DNA of 64,000 bases from Duganella margarita (GCF_009857535.1 NZ_WWCS01000004.1:310001-374000), one strand, 5' to 3'; shown: positions 53,470 through 62,705, counted from the stretch's first letter. The notes: a model not told the origin generated them from the sequence alone. Made by a program: numbers and translations.

Positions 53470-55614
53470 ATGCATTACGCACTCAATCTGCGCACCTTCT
53501 TCTATAGCCATTACTTTTATCTTGGCCTGCGTTTTGCCGCCGGTCTGGTTGGCGTCACCCTGATCACGCTGCAATTTGCCGACATGGCCACCGCCATGAC
53601 GGTCTGCATCGGCGCGCTGTGCACCGCGCTGATGGACATGCCCAGTCCCCTGCGCCACAAGTTCAACGAGATGAGCGCCTCGGTGCTGCTGTGCAGCGCC
53701 GTGACCCTGTTAATCAGCCTGTGCGCGCCGTATCACTGGCTGCTGATGATCATGCTGGTGGTGGTCAGCTTCGCCGCCTGCATGATGGTCGTCTACGGCA
53801 AGAAGTCGATGCCGCTGCAACTGGCCACGCTGTTCATCATGACCATGTCGATGGAACATGACATGACGGTGCGCCAGTCCTTCATCCACACCGGTTTGTT
53901 CACGCTCGGCGCAGTGGCCTATCTGGCCTACGCCATGGGCATCTCGTGGATACTGCGTCACCGCATCAAGCAGCAGGTGCTGGCGGAAGCGCTGTTCGAA
54001 CTGGCGGCCTACATCGACATCAAGGCCGACTTCTACGACGCACGCCACAACCTCACCGAACAATTCAATAAGCTGATCCGCCATCAAAGCCTGCTGGCCG
54101 ACCGCCAGCAAGCCTCGCGTGACCTGATCCTGCGCGCGCATAACAACGCCCGCGACGCCATCGTGGTGCAAGTCCACGTCTGCATGCTGGACCTGTATGA
54201 ACTGATCCTGTCCACCCACACCGACTACGCGCTGCTGCGCGCGCACCTGGCCGATTCGCCGGTGATGCAAACGCTGCACGACCTGGCCTACAAGGCCGCA
54301 CGCGATATCGAATCGGTCGCCTACGACGTGACGCGCAAGAAGTCGTCCTATCCGGAGATCAGCTACGAACCGGAGATGAACGCGATCGAAGCCGAACTGG
54401 CGGCGATCCAGCAGCGCATTGACGACGGCAAGCCGCAGCAGGAAGCGCTGGCGGTGCTGCGCGCGCAGCGCAACAAGATCCGCGCCATCATCAAGATGAT
54501 CGGCGAGCTGCATCAGGCCAGCCAGAAAGCCTACGACACGACGCCGTTCTGGGTCGATGCCGACATGGGCCCGTTCCTGTCGCAGCAGAAGTACGAATTC
54601 CGCATGATCCTGTCGCACCTGCGGCTCGATTCGCCGATCTTCCGCTTCTCGCTGCGGGTGGCGATGGCGATTGCGGTCGGCCTGGCGGTGGCGGCGCTGC
54701 TGCCGTATGCGGCGCACAGCTACTGGATCGTGCTGACGATTGTGATCATCCTCAAGCCGTCGTTCAGCATGACCAAGCAGCGCCGCAGCGACCGCATCAT
54801 CGGCACCATCATCGGCTGCGTGATCACCGCGCTGGTCATCAAGTTCCTCAACTATCCGGCGCTGATTCTCGCCATCCTGGTGCTGTCAACGGTGGCCACG
54901 CCCACCTTTATTTATCTGCGCTACCGCTATGCGGCGATTGCGGTGTCGATCATGATCCTGCTGCAGATGCACCTGATCGCCCCGGGCAACCATAACCTGA
55001 TCATGGAGCGCCTGATCGACACTTTCATCGGCGCGGCGGTGGCGACGGTGTTCAGCTTTGTGCTGGCCAGCTGGGAGTACCAGACCTTGCCACGCCTGGT
55101 GCGCGAAGTGCTGGCTGTGAACCTGCGCTACATGCAGGCCAGCTTCGATCTGCTGCAAGGCAAAGGCAAGGACGATTTCGCCTATCGCATCGAGCGCAAA
55201 CGCCTGATGGACAGCCTGGCCATGCTCAGCTCCGCGCTGGTGCGCATGCTCGACGAGCCGTCCAGCAAGCAGCGCGCGGTGGAGGACATCAACCTGTTCA
55301 TCGTGCAGAACTACCTGCTGGTGGCGCACGTGGCAGCGCTGCGCGCGATCCTGCGCCGGCATACCAGGGAGCTGCCGGCGGCAGCGGTCAACGCCATGCT
55401 GGCCGACAGCCATGACCAGGTGGTGGAGACGCTGACGCGCGCGCTCGATCCGCACAAGGCCGACCAGGCGCCGTTGATGACGCCCATGGCGGCCGACACC
55501 AGCAGCGTGCCGTGGTCCGGCTGGCCGCTGGTCCAGCGCCGCATCCGGCTGCTGCAGGCGGACGCCGTCAAAATCATCGTCCACCGCGAAGCCATCCTGC
55601 GCGACCTGGCGTGA
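53470..55614 (+). CDS. FUSC-family membrane protein (aromatic acid exporter-like, YccS-type)
   Basis: 714 residues. Two membrane blocks: N-terminal (FYLGLRFAAGLVGVTLITLQFADMATAMTVCIGAL ... LMIMLVVVSFAACMMVVY) and central (FRFSLRVAMAIAVGLAVAALLPYAAHSYWIVLTIVIILKPSFSMTKQRRSDRIIGTIIGCVITALVI), with a cytoplasmic helical domain between. This is the YccS/YhfK arrangement of the fusaric acid resistance family. RPSFS-type motif LKPSFSMTKQR fits. Start at 53470 (MHYALNLRTFF) follows AAGG; a GTG at 53437 would add 11 residues. Substrate unknown. Confidence 0.87.
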   Translation: MHYALNLRTFFYSHYFYLGLRFAAGLVGVTLITLQFADMATAMTVCIGALCTALMDMPSPLRHKFNEMSASVLLCSAVTLLISLCAPYHWLLMIMLVVVSFAACMMVVYGKKSMPLQLATLFIMTMSMEHDMTVRQSFIHTGLFTLGAVAYLAYAMGISWILRHRIKQQVLAEALFELAAYIDIKADFYDARHNLTEQFNKLIRHQSLLADRQQASRDLILRAHNNARDAIVVQVHVCMLDLYELILSTHTDYALLRAHLADSPVMQTLHDLAYKAARDIESVAYDVTRKKSSYPEISYEPEMNAIEAELAAIQQRIDDGKPQQEALAVLRAQRNKIRAIIKMIGELHQASQKAYDTTPFWVDADMGPFLSQQKYEFRMILSHLRLDSPIFRFSLRVAMAIAVGLAVAALLPYAAHSYWIVLTIVIILKPSFSMTKQRRSDRIIGTIIGCVITALVIKFLNYPALILAILVLSTVATPTFIYLRYRYAAIAVSIMILLQMHLIAPGNHNLIMERLIDTFIGAAVATVFSFVLASWEYQTLPRLVREVLAVNLRYMQASFDLLQGKGKDDFAYRIERKRLMDSLAMLSSALVRMLDEPSSKQRAVEDINLFIVQNYLLVAHVAALRAILRRHTRELPAAAVNAMLADSHDQVVETLTRALDPHKADQAPLMTPMAADTSSVPWSGWPLVQRRIRLLQADAVKIIVHREAILRDLA

Positions 55615-55617
55615 GGC

Positions 55618-56508
55618 TCAGTCGAGATAGGCCGCCAGTTCCTCCGGCGCGCCTTTCGGAAATGCCTCCTTCAGATAGGCGAGAAACGCCGACACGCGCG
55701 CGCTGAGCAAGCGCCGCGACGGATACAGGGCCCACAGCGCAATCTCCGGCCCGTCCACATCGCCCCAGTGCACCAGCGCGCCGGCCGCCAGGTCATGGCT
55801 GACCAGCGATATCGGCAGGCAGGCGGCGCCGACGCCCGCCCGCACGGCGTCGGGCACCATGATCATCGACGACAGCGACAATACCGGCTCGAACGGAATA
55901 TCCTCCACCCCGCCCGCCGCCCGCACGCGCCACGCACCGGCGACGTTGCCGGCGTCGCGCACCACCGCAGGAACCGCGGCGCCATCCGCCGGACGCGCCA
56001 GCTGCGGGCTGGCCACCACCACCAGGCGGTCGCGCAGCAGGATGCGGCCCACCAGATTCGCATCCACCGCCGGATTGACGCGGATCACCAGGTCATAACC
56101 TTCCTCGACCATATCGACGCTGCGGTCTTCGGTGGTCACTTCCAGCCGGACGGCCGGGTAGCGGAGCGCGAAATCGGCCGCCAGCTTGCCCATCGCCGTC
56201 TGCGAGAACAGCAGCGGCGCGCTGACCCGCAGGCGGCCGTGCGGCACGCCGCCACCCAGCGCGATTTCGGTCGCCGCCGAATCGATCTCCGCCAGCAGCG
56301 CGGCGGTGCGCTCGTACAGCGCCTGCCCTTCCTGCGTCAGCTTGAGCGCCCGCGCGCCGCGCTCGAACAGCCGCAGGCCAAGGCTGCTTTCCAGTTCGGC
56401 CACCCGGCGCGACAAGGTGGCCTTGGGCCGGTCGCAGGCGCGCGCCGCCTTGCCAAAGCCGCCGTGGCGGGCGACGAGGTTGAAATCGGTCAGTGCAAGT
56501 AAATCCAT
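55618..56508 (-). CDS. LysR-family transcriptional regulator
   Basis: 296 residues. Winged HTH: MDLLALTDFNLVARHGGFGKAARACDRPKATLSRRVAELESSLGLRLFERGARALKLTQEG, then a substrate-binding effector domain (GRLRVSAPLLFSQTAMGKLAADFALRYPAVRLEVTTEDRSVDMVEEGYDLVIR). Divergent from an NmrA/SDR gene across a 102-bp gap, the usual layout for a LysR regulator and its target. Start at 56508 is the normal LysR N-terminus. Confidence 0.93.
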   Translation of the reverse strand: MDLLALTDFNLVARHGGFGKAARACDRPKATLSRRVAELESSLGLRLFERGARALKLTQEGQALYERTAALLAEIDSAATEIALGGGVPHGRLRVSAPLLFSQTAMGKLAADFALRYPAVRLEVTTEDRSVDMVEEGYDLVIRVNPAVDANLVGRILLRDRLVVVASPQLARPADGAAVPAVVRDAGNVAGAWRVRAAGGVEDIPFEPVLSLSSMIMVPDAVRAGVGAACLPISLVSHDLAAGALVHWGDVDGPEIALWALYPSRRLLSARVSAFLAYLKEAFPKGAPEELAAYLD

Positions 56509-56610
56509 GTGTTCCACCCATGAGACAGTGAGTCCAAATATACCATCTATCGGACCGCCGCTGGAATGCCTACCATGGGAACCATCATCAACCACACACG
56601 GAGAACTTCC

Positions 56611-57474
56611 ATGACTATCCTCGTAACCGGCGCCACCGGTAAAGTTGGCACTAAAGTGATCGAACAACTCGTCAAACGCGGCGCCGACGTGCGCGCACTG
56701 GTGCGCAATCCCGCCAGCTCCAGCTTCCCGGCCGGCGTCGCCGTCGCCCAGGGCGACCTGCTCGATCCCGACTCGCTGCGCGGCGCGCTGTCAGGCGTCT
56801 CCACGCTGTTCCTGCTCAACGCCGTCGCGCCCGACGAATTCACCCAGGCGCTGATCGCGCTGAACGTCGCCAAAGAGGCCGGCGTCAGGCACGTGGTCTA
56901 CCTGTCGGTGATCCACAGCGACCTGTATGTGAACGTGCCGCACTTCGCCGGCAAATACGGTGTCGAACGCATGATCGAGCAGATGGGCTTCAGCGCCACC
57001 ATCCTGCGTCCCGCCTACTTCATGGACAACGACCTGACCGTCAAGGACGTGGTGCTCGGCTACGGCGTCTACCCGATGCCGGTGGGCGACAAGGGCCTGG
57101 CCATGATCAGCGTGGACGACATCGGCGAGATCGCTGCCATTGAACTGGTGCGCCGCAACCAGTCGGCCACACCGCTGCCGCTGGAGCGCATCAACCTGGT
57201 CGGCCCGGAAACCCTGACCGGCAACGACATCGCCGCCGCCTGGTCCGCGGTGCTGGGCCGGGCGATCGCCTACGGCGGCGGCGACACGGCCGCCTTCGAA
57301 CAGAACCTGCGCCAGTTCATGCCGGGCTGGATGGCCTACGACATGCGCCTGATGGGCGAGCGCTTCCTCACCGACGGCATGCTGCCCGGCGCCGGCGACG
57401 TGGACCGCCTGACCGCGCTGCTGGGCCGTCCACTGCGCGCCTACCGTGACTTCGCCGCTGCCATTGCAGCTTGA
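56611..57474 (+). CDS. NmrA-family NAD(P)-binding protein
   Basis: 287 residues. Atypical short-chain dehydrogenase: MTILVTGATGKVGTKVIEQLVKRGADVRALVRNP (NAD(P) loop GATGKVG), VSTLFLLNAVAPDEF, and the PAYFMDNDL stretch. The group includes quinone reductases, isoflavone reductase-like enzymes and NmrA redox sensors. GGAGAACTTCC precedes the ATG. Likely controlled by the divergent LysR gene. Substrate unknown. Confidence 0.88.
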   Translation: MTILVTGATGKVGTKVIEQLVKRGADVRALVRNPASSSFPAGVAVAQGDLLDPDSLRGALSGVSTLFLLNAVAPDEFTQALIALNVAKEAGVRHVVYLSVIHSDLYVNVPHFAGKYGVERMIEQMGFSATILRPAYFMDNDLTVKDVVLGYGVYPMPVGDKGLAMISVDDIGEIAAIELVRRNQSATPLPLERINLVGPETLTGNDIAAAWSAVLGRAIAYGGGDTAAFEQNLRQFMPGWMAYDMRLMGERFLTDGMLPGAGDVDRLTALLGRPLRAYRDFAAAIAA

Positions 57475-57504
57475 GAACGGCGCGCAAGCTGGTACCATGA
57501 GGCG

Positions 57505-58422
57505 ATGAAACCATCGCCTTCCGCCTTCACCACCCGCGACCTGCTGTCCGCCCTGCTGGTCGTCATCATCTGGGGCACCAACTTCGTCGCGATGAAGGTC
57601 GGCCTGCGCGAGCTGACACCGTTCCAGCTGGGCGCCGCGCGCTATGTGTTCGCCATCCTGCCGCTGATCTTCTTCGTGCGGCCGCCCAAGCTGGCGCCCA
57701 AGTGGGTGATCGCCTATGGCCTGAGCCAGGGCGTAGGACAATTCGGGCTGCTGTTCCTGTCGCTCAAGGTCGGCATGTCGGCCTCGCTGGCCTCGGTGAT
57801 TTTGCAGACGCAGGTCTTCTTTACCGCCATCTTCGGCTTCATGCTGCTGAAGGAGCACACCAGCCGCGCGCTGATGGCCGGGCTGCTGCTGGCGGCCGTG
57901 GGCCTGGGCTGCTTCGCCACCAGCGCCATGCAGTCCGGCCACGCCATCGACATCACGCCGGGCGGCTTCGTGCTATGCCTGGCCGGCGCCGCGATGTGGG
58001 CCGTGTCGAATATCGTCGTGCGCCGCGCGCAGAAAGAAACGCCGAATTTTGACGTCATCAGCTTCATCGTCTGGTGCGGCGCGGTGCCGATTATTCCCTT
58101 CGTGCTGCTGTCGCTGGCGTTTGACGATCCAACCACGCGCTGGACCTGGATGGCAGCGCCGCCGGTCACCTGGGTGGCGGTCGGGTATATCGGCTGGATC
58201 TCCACCATCGCCGGCTATGCGATGTGGACCCGCCTGCTGAAGCGCCATCCGGTCAACCGCGTGGCGCCGTTCAGCCTGGGCGTGCCGGTGGTCGGCATCG
58301 CCTCCGGCATGCTGATGCTCGGCGATACCATCGGCGCGTGGCAGTGGGCCGGCACCGCCTTGATTGTCGCGGCGCTGATCTGCACCATGTTCGGCGGCCG
58401 CTGGCTGGACCGCCAGGCCTGA
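57505..58422 (+). CDS. EamA-family (DMT) transporter
   Basis: 305 residues with ten transmembrane helices in two EamA repeats: LLSALLVVIIWGTNFVAMKVGLRELTPFQLGAARYVFAILPL and GFVLCLAGAAMWAVSNIVVRRAQ ... VGYIGWISTIAGYAMWTRLLKRHPVNRVAPFSLGVPVVGIASGMLMLGDTIGAWQW. Resembles YdcZ/RhtA-type exporters of amino acids or metabolites. Ends adjacent to the convergent diguanylate cyclase gene. Confidence 0.9.
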   Translation: MKPSPSAFTTRDLLSALLVVIIWGTNFVAMKVGLRELTPFQLGAARYVFAILPLIFFVRPPKLAPKWVIAYGLSQGVGQFGLLFLSLKVGMSASLASVILQTQVFFTAIFGFMLLKEHTSRALMAGLLLAAVGLGCFATSAMQSGHAIDITPGGFVLCLAGAAMWAVSNIVVRRAQKETPNFDVISFIVWCGAVPIIPFVLLSLAFDDPTTRWTWMAAPPVTWVAVGYIGWISTIAGYAMWTRLLKRHPVNRVAPFSLGVPVVGIASGMLMLGDTIGAWQWAGTALIVAALICTMFGGRWLDRQA

Positions 58423-59715
58423 TTACGCGGCGAAGCAGACGCGGTTACGGCCCGTCTCCTTGGCGCGGTACAGCAACGCGTCGGCCTTTTGCAGCATCGC
58501 TTCCGCCGTGCCGGCCGCCAGGTCGGCGTACACCCCCATGCTCATCGTCACCTTCAGTTCCGGATGCACCTGGTGCCACGGGAAGGCCTCGATCATCGCG
58601 CGCAGCTTGTCGCACAGCGCGGCCGCCTGCGGCAGTTCGGTCTCCGGAAACGCGATGACGAATTCCTCGCCGCCGTAGCGCGCCACCAGATCGCTCAGGC
58701 GCATATGGCTGCGCAGGATCTCGCCGACCTGGCGCAGCACCGCGTCGCCGGTGGCGTGCGAGAACTGGTCGTTGATCTTCTTGAAGAAATCGATATCGCC
58801 GATCACCACGCTCAGCGGCCGCTTGTGGCGCACCGCGTGGCTGAACAAGGTACAGGCCTGTTCATCGAAATGGCGGCGGTTATGCAGTTTGGTCAGCGCA
58901 TCGCGCACGCTCAGCTCCCGCATCTGCTCCGCCTGCGTCAGAATGGTCTGGTGCGACGCGTTCAACTCCTCGTGCGTGCGCGCCAGCTTTTCGCTCATGG
59001 CGTTGAACGCGGCGGCCAGTTCGGCCACTTCGTCCTTGCCCTCCACCGGTACGCGCTGCAGCAGCGAACCGCCGTGCATGGCGCGCACCGCGCCGGTCAG
59101 ATGGCCCAGCGTGCGGCCCAGTCCCCGGCTTAATAACACGCCGAGCACCAGCGCCAGTACCGCCGCCCCGGCGACACCAAACCACAGCGCGTCGCGCATC
59201 GCCGCCAGGTATTGCAGTTCCTGCCTGCTCGGCGTGATCACGCCTTCCGGCGACACATAGGCCACCACGCGGCCGTTCACTTCGACCGCCTGCGCATTCT
59301 TGCGCGCCGCTTCCGGCAGCAGTTCGCCATGATTGTAGACGCCGGCGCCCAGCAGCACGCGGTACTCCTGGTCGGCCAGGATGAAGTGGTAAGGCGGCTC
59401 GTCGCGAGGCTCCGGTCTTCCCGCGCCGGGCGGCGGCGGTCGGCGCTCATCATCGGGCGGCGGCGGACGATCGCCGGCAAGCGGTGCCCGGCTCCGCATG
59501 AAGGCGTCGAAGCCCTGCTTGCCGCGATTGGCCTCCCAGCTGCCATATTGCGCCAGATAGGCGGTGACGGATGCATGGAAATGTTCGGCCGCACGCTCGC
59601 GCCTCAGGCTGTCAACCTTCTTGGTCATGCCAGCATAGGCCAGGCCACCCACCATCGCCACGGCCGCCAGTCCGGTGAACAGCAAAGCCAGCATGAATTT
59701 CGTGCGCAGAGACAT
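58423..59715 (-). CDS. Membrane-bound diguanylate cyclase with HAMP domain
   Basis: 430 residues. Two transmembrane helices (FMLALLFTGLAAVAMVGGLAYAG and LWFGVAGAAVLALVLGVLL) flank a ~140-residue periplasmic sensor containing a Pro/Arg-rich segment (DRPPPPDDERRPPPPGAGRP). HAMP region (SRGLGRTLGHLTGAVRAMHGGSLLQRVPVEGKDEVAELAAAFNAMSEKL), then GGDEF domain with ARYGGEEFVIAFPE and an inhibitory RxxD site (RLSD) five residues upstream, so product-inhibited c-di-GMP synthesis is expected. ATG at 59715, GTG two codons earlier possible. Confidence 0.92.
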   Translation of the reverse strand: MSLRTKFMLALLFTGLAAVAMVGGLAYAGMTKKVDSLRRERAAEHFHASVTAYLAQYGSWEANRGKQGFDAFMRSRAPLAGDRPPPPDDERRPPPPGAGRPEPRDEPPYHFILADQEYRVLLGAGVYNHGELLPEAARKNAQAVEVNGRVVAYVSPEGVITPSRQELQYLAAMRDALWFGVAGAAVLALVLGVLLSRGLGRTLGHLTGAVRAMHGGSLLQRVPVEGKDEVAELAAAFNAMSEKLARTHEELNASHQTILTQAEQMRELSVRDALTKLHNRRHFDEQACTLFSHAVRHKRPLSVVIGDIDFFKKINDQFSHATGDAVLRQVGEILRSHMRLSDLVARYGGEEFVIAFPETELPQAAALCDKLRAMIEAFPWHQVHPELKVTMSMGVYADLAAGTAEAMLQKADALLYRAKETGRNRVCFAA

Positions 59716-59940
59716 TCCCACCCCATCAGATTATTGCCAAAAGGACAGTAATAATACCTGAAGGCAGTGGCTGCGCGAAAAAATTACACTACTTTAACTT
59801 GCCCAAAAGCAGCATCGCTTCATAGGGGAAAACCTAAGTTATATACATTACTTATGGCTCGTATCATAAATCAAAAGTTTTCTTATTACTGAATTGCGCG
59901 CATACTGCAACGCAACAAACGAATATTGATGGAGTTTCCG

Positions 59941-60162
59941 ATGAGCGCAATGACCTACACCACCACCAACGACACTGGCTACTTCGCCAATGTTGCCACC
60001 GCAGTACGCCAGCTGTTCGCAGCCGTGTTTGCCGTACAGCCGGGTATGTCGCAGCGCAACAAAGAAGAAACCATCTGGTGGCTGACGCAAATGGCAAATG
60101 ACTGCGAGCGCCACTCGCCTAGCCTGTCCGCCGAGCTGCGTTTCTTCGCATCGCGCGGTTAA
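59941..60162 (+). CDS. Small protein of unknown function, gene 1 of a pair
   Basis: 73 residues, MSAMTYTTTNDTGYFANVATAVRQ... with WWLTQMANDCERHSPSLSAELRFFASRG at the end. No family recognised; mildly amphipathic, no clear transmembrane helix. A ribosome site (GGAG) lies 13 bp upstream. The 225-bp region before it is unusually A/T-rich for this genome, consistent with a strong or regulated promoter. Followed 25 bp later by a 33-residue gene and a terminator, so the pair is likely one short transcript. Confidence 0.6.
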   Translation: MSAMTYTTTNDTGYFANVATAVRQLFAAVFAVQPGMSQRNKEETIWWLTQMANDCERHSPSLSAELRFFASRG

Positions 60163-60187
60163 TCGAATTCACTCAAGGAGAAATACT

Positions 60188-60289
60188 ATGCTGACCATTA
60201 TCGAAAACCTGCCTGCTGCAATCGCTCTGTCCGGCCTGGTGCTCCGCCTGTACCTGGGCAACAAGCCAGAGAACACCAGCGCAGAATAA
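60188..60289 (+). CDS. Very small hydrophobic protein, gene 2 of a pair
   Basis: 33 residues: MLTIIENLPAAIALSG then LVLRLYLGNKPENTSAE, one short hydrophobic segment (about residues 8-22) that could be a membrane anchor. AAGGAGAAATACT immediately before the ATG is an excellent ribosome site, which makes it credible despite its size. Terminator begins 20 bp after the stop. No family recognised. Confidence 0.6.
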   Translation: MLTIIENLPAAIALSGLVLRLYLGNKPENTSAE

Positions 60290-60308
60290 GCGACACCGTC
60301 AAAATGGC

Positions 60309-60344
60309 AAAAGCCCCGGCACGCGCAAGCGGCCGGGGCTTTTT
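60309..60344 (+). terminator. Rho-independent terminator after the small-protein pair
   Basis: AAGCCCCGGC / GCCGGGGCTT stem with an 11-nt loop, then TTTTT. The A run before it also allows termination of the permease transcript from the other strand. Confidence 0.88.
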
Positions 60345-60358
60345 AATGGGTCACGCTC

Positions 60359-61822
60359 TTACTGGCGGTTCAGGCGCGAGTTGCGCATGCCGTACAGGAA
60401 GTACGTCAGCACCGTGGCGGTGATCCAGATACCGAAAATAGTGTAAGTCGTCATCGACAGGCCAAACATCAGGTACAGGCAGGCCGCGATGCTCAGGCCC
60501 GGCACCAGATAAGGACCACCCGGCACGCGGAAGCCCTTGACGGCCGACGGACCTTCCTTGTGGCGCATGACCGGTACCGCCACCGACACCACGCTGAATG
60601 CCGTCAGCGTACCCATGCTGACCATATCCCACAGGAAGGTCGCATCGACAAAGCCAGCCACCAGGCCCACCACGATGCAGACGATCAGCGTGTTCTGCAC
60701 CGGCGAACCGGTGCGCGGGCTGACTTTCTGGAACGCCGGCGAAATCAGCCCGTCCTTGGAAATCGCGTACAGGATGCGGGTCTGGCCGTAGATGGTCACC
60801 AGCGTCACGCTGAATACCGAGATCACAGCGCCCGCCGCCAGCACCAGCGCAGGCCAGGTCTTGCCGGTGACGTTTTGCAGGATCACGGCCAGGCCGGCTT
60901 CCTGTCCGGCGAACTTGGCCGCCGGCTGCGCGCCCATTGCGGCCACCGCCACCAGCATATAGAACACGGTCACAATCACCAGCGCCGACAGGATGCCGAT
61001 CGGCACGTTGCGGGTGGGATTGCGCACTTCTTCGCCCGCCGTGGCCACGGTGTCCAGGCCGATGAACGAGAAGAACACGGTCGCCGCCGCCGCCGTCACG
61101 CCGGCCATGCCGGTGGTGTGCGCGCCGCCATCCGGGCTGAAGAACGGGTGGAAATTGTTGATGTCGAAACCGCTGAACGCGATCACCACGAAGAAGATCA
61201 GGATCGCCAGCTTGATCATCACCATGATCGCGTTGGTGGTGGCCGATTCCTTGGCGCCGCGGATCAGCAGCAGGCAGCACAGGCACACCAGGATAATCGG
61301 CGGCAGGTTGATGTGGCCGCCATGCACCTCGATGCCGTGCGCGGTTGAGACGATGGTCGGCGAGCGCAGCATCTCGGGGATGTGCCAGCCGATCGCATTA
61401 TTCAGGAAATTGTTCAGATAGTCCGACCAGCCGATCGCCACGGCGCTGGCGGCCAGGCCATATTCCAGCAGCAGACAGGCGGCCATGATGAAGGCCAGGA
61501 ATTCGCCCACGGTGGCGTAAGCGAACGAATACGACGAGCCGGAGGCCGGAATGCGGAACGACAGCTCGGCATAGCACAGCGCGGTCAGGCCGGCGGTGAT
61601 CGCCGCGATCAGGAACGACAGGATGACGGATGGGCCAGCCTTGGGTACGGCTTCAACCATCGTGAAGAAGATGCCGGTGCCGATGGTGGCGCCGACACCG
61701 ATCATTGTCAGGGGGAACAGGCCGACAGAGCGGTGCAAACTGTTGCTGCTGCTTGGGTCTTCTGCATTTTGATGAGCGACCAGCTTGGTACGGGTCAGTT
61801 TCTGGACCAGCGTTTGGTTCAC
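60359..61822 (-). CDS. APC-family amino acid permease (CAT/YhdG-like)
   Basis: 487 residues, twelve to fourteen transmembrane helices. IGVGATIGTGIFFTMVEAVPKAGPSVILSFLIAA (substrate helix 1 with GxGIGTGIF) and RIPASGSSYSFAYATVGEFLAFIMAACLLLEYGLAASAVAIGWSDY are the cationic-amino-acid-transporter signatures. Cytoplasmic membrane, probably amino-acid uptake by proton symport or exchange. Substrate not determinable. Its start lies 80 bp downstream, in transcription direction, of a 6-1-6 palindrome. Confidence 0.92.
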   Translation of the reverse strand: MNQTLVQKLTRTKLVAHQNAEDPSSSNSLHRSVGLFPLTMIGVGATIGTGIFFTMVEAVPKAGPSVILSFLIAAITAGLTALCYAELSFRIPASGSSYSFAYATVGEFLAFIMAACLLLEYGLAASAVAIGWSDYLNNFLNNAIGWHIPEMLRSPTIVSTAHGIEVHGGHINLPPIILVCLCCLLLIRGAKESATTNAIMVMIKLAILIFFVVIAFSGFDINNFHPFFSPDGGAHTTGMAGVTAAAATVFFSFIGLDTVATAGEEVRNPTRNVPIGILSALVIVTVFYMLVAVAAMGAQPAAKFAGQEAGLAVILQNVTGKTWPALVLAAGAVISVFSVTLVTIYGQTRILYAISKDGLISPAFQKVSPRTGSPVQNTLIVCIVVGLVAGFVDATFLWDMVSMGTLTAFSVVSVAVPVMRHKEGPSAVKGFRVPGGPYLVPGLSIAACLYLMFGLSMTTYTIFGIWITATVLTYFLYGMRNSRLNRQ

Positions 61823-61901
61823 AGGCTATCCTTGTGGGAAATGATGTTCGGGCAAAAACACAGCGATTATAGGGCTTTCCGTCCGGCTCCCCTAAAGGTA
61901 T

Positions 61902-61914
61902 TTTGTGCCACAAA
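61902..61914. promoter_or_regulatory. Small palindrome upstream of the amino acid permease
   Basis: TTTGTG-C-CACAAA, perfect 6-1-6 inverted repeat 80 bp upstream of the permease ATG (minus strand). Possible operator; no regulator gene adjacent. Could be chance in this more A/T-rich stretch. Confidence 0.3.
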
Positions 61915-62050
61915 TACAACTTTGCCCCTTATTCCATATGGCCTGCGTTACAAGTGCTTACTTTTGATACAGCGGCATGTATAGATTGCAAACAGGCCAT
62001 GGCTTACTCTTGCGTTAAGTGTTACTCAAAGCCAAGAAGGAGAGCCAGCC

Positions 62051-62170
62051 ATGCCGATTCAAAAGATCCCTACCGTATCCCGCCGCATCCATCCAGCCGC
62101 CGTGACCGGCGCCGCCATGGTCCTGCTTGGGCTGGCCATTACCCTGACGGCGCTGATCGTCCACCACTAA
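62051..62170 (+). CDS. Small membrane protein of unknown function (39 aa)
   Basis: MPIQKIPTVSRRIHPAAV then a single transmembrane helix, TGAAMVLLGLAITLTALIV, ending in His-His. AAGGAGAGCCAGCC before the ATG is a strong ribosome site. Positive residues precede the helix, so the N-terminus should be cytoplasmic. The stop overlaps the end of the convergent DUF1993 gene by 4 bp. No family recognised; the ribosome site and helix are the only support. Confidence 0.55.
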   Translation: MPIQKIPTVSRRIHPAAVTGAAMVLLGLAITLTALIVHH

Positions 62171-62673
62171 GCGAAGGCGCCCAAATAGTCGAGCTTGCCG
62201 ATCTTGACGCCCTGATTGCGCAGGATGTCGTGGGCGGTGGCGACGTGGAAGTAGAAATTGGGCAGCGCGAAAGTCAGCAGGTAGCTGGCGCCGGTAAAGT
62301 CCGGGAAGCCGCCGAAGTTGAGGCGGATGGTGCGCTCTTCGCTGTCAGCGAACTGCTCCGGCGTCACGCTTTCCAGGAAGGCGATGGTGTTGGCGATCCG
62401 CTGTTGCAGCTGATCGAACGACGTTTCGTTATCTTCAAACTTAGGCGCGGGCACGCCGGTCAGGCGCTCCACCGTCATCTTCGACGTATCGCTGGCGCGC
62501 TGCACCTGGCCCGTCAGCGGCAACATATCATCGGCCAGCCGCGCCGAGATCATCGCATCCGGCACCGAGCCATGCTGCTCGACGTGCGCCTCGGCCTTCT
62601 TCAGCAATGCCGACATCACCTTCAACCCGCGCACGAACGCGGGCACCGTCAATTGATACATCGATAGCGCCAT
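62167..62673 (-). CDS. DUF1993 family protein
   Basis: 168 residues, MALSMYQLTVPAFVRGLKVMSALLKKAEAHVEQHG, then ISARLADDMLPLTGQVQRASDTSKMTVERLTG and HVATAHDILRNQGVKIGKLDYLG, all matching the DUF1993 (DinB-like four-helix) pattern. Function not known. GGAGCTATTA precedes the ATG at 62673; the longer reading frame to 62772 overlaps the PIN-domain gene and is not used. Confidence 0.86.
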   Translation of the reverse strand: MALSMYQLTVPAFVRGLKVMSALLKKAEAHVEQHGSVPDAMISARLADDMLPLTGQVQRASDTSKMTVERLTGVPAPKFEDNETSFDQLQQRIANTIAFLESVTPEQFADSEERTIRLNFGGFPDFTGASYLLTFALPNFYFHVATAHDILRNQGVKIGKLDYLGAFA

Positions 62674-62705
62674 TAATAGCTCCTCGGAAAAAATATGAGT
62701 GTAGC

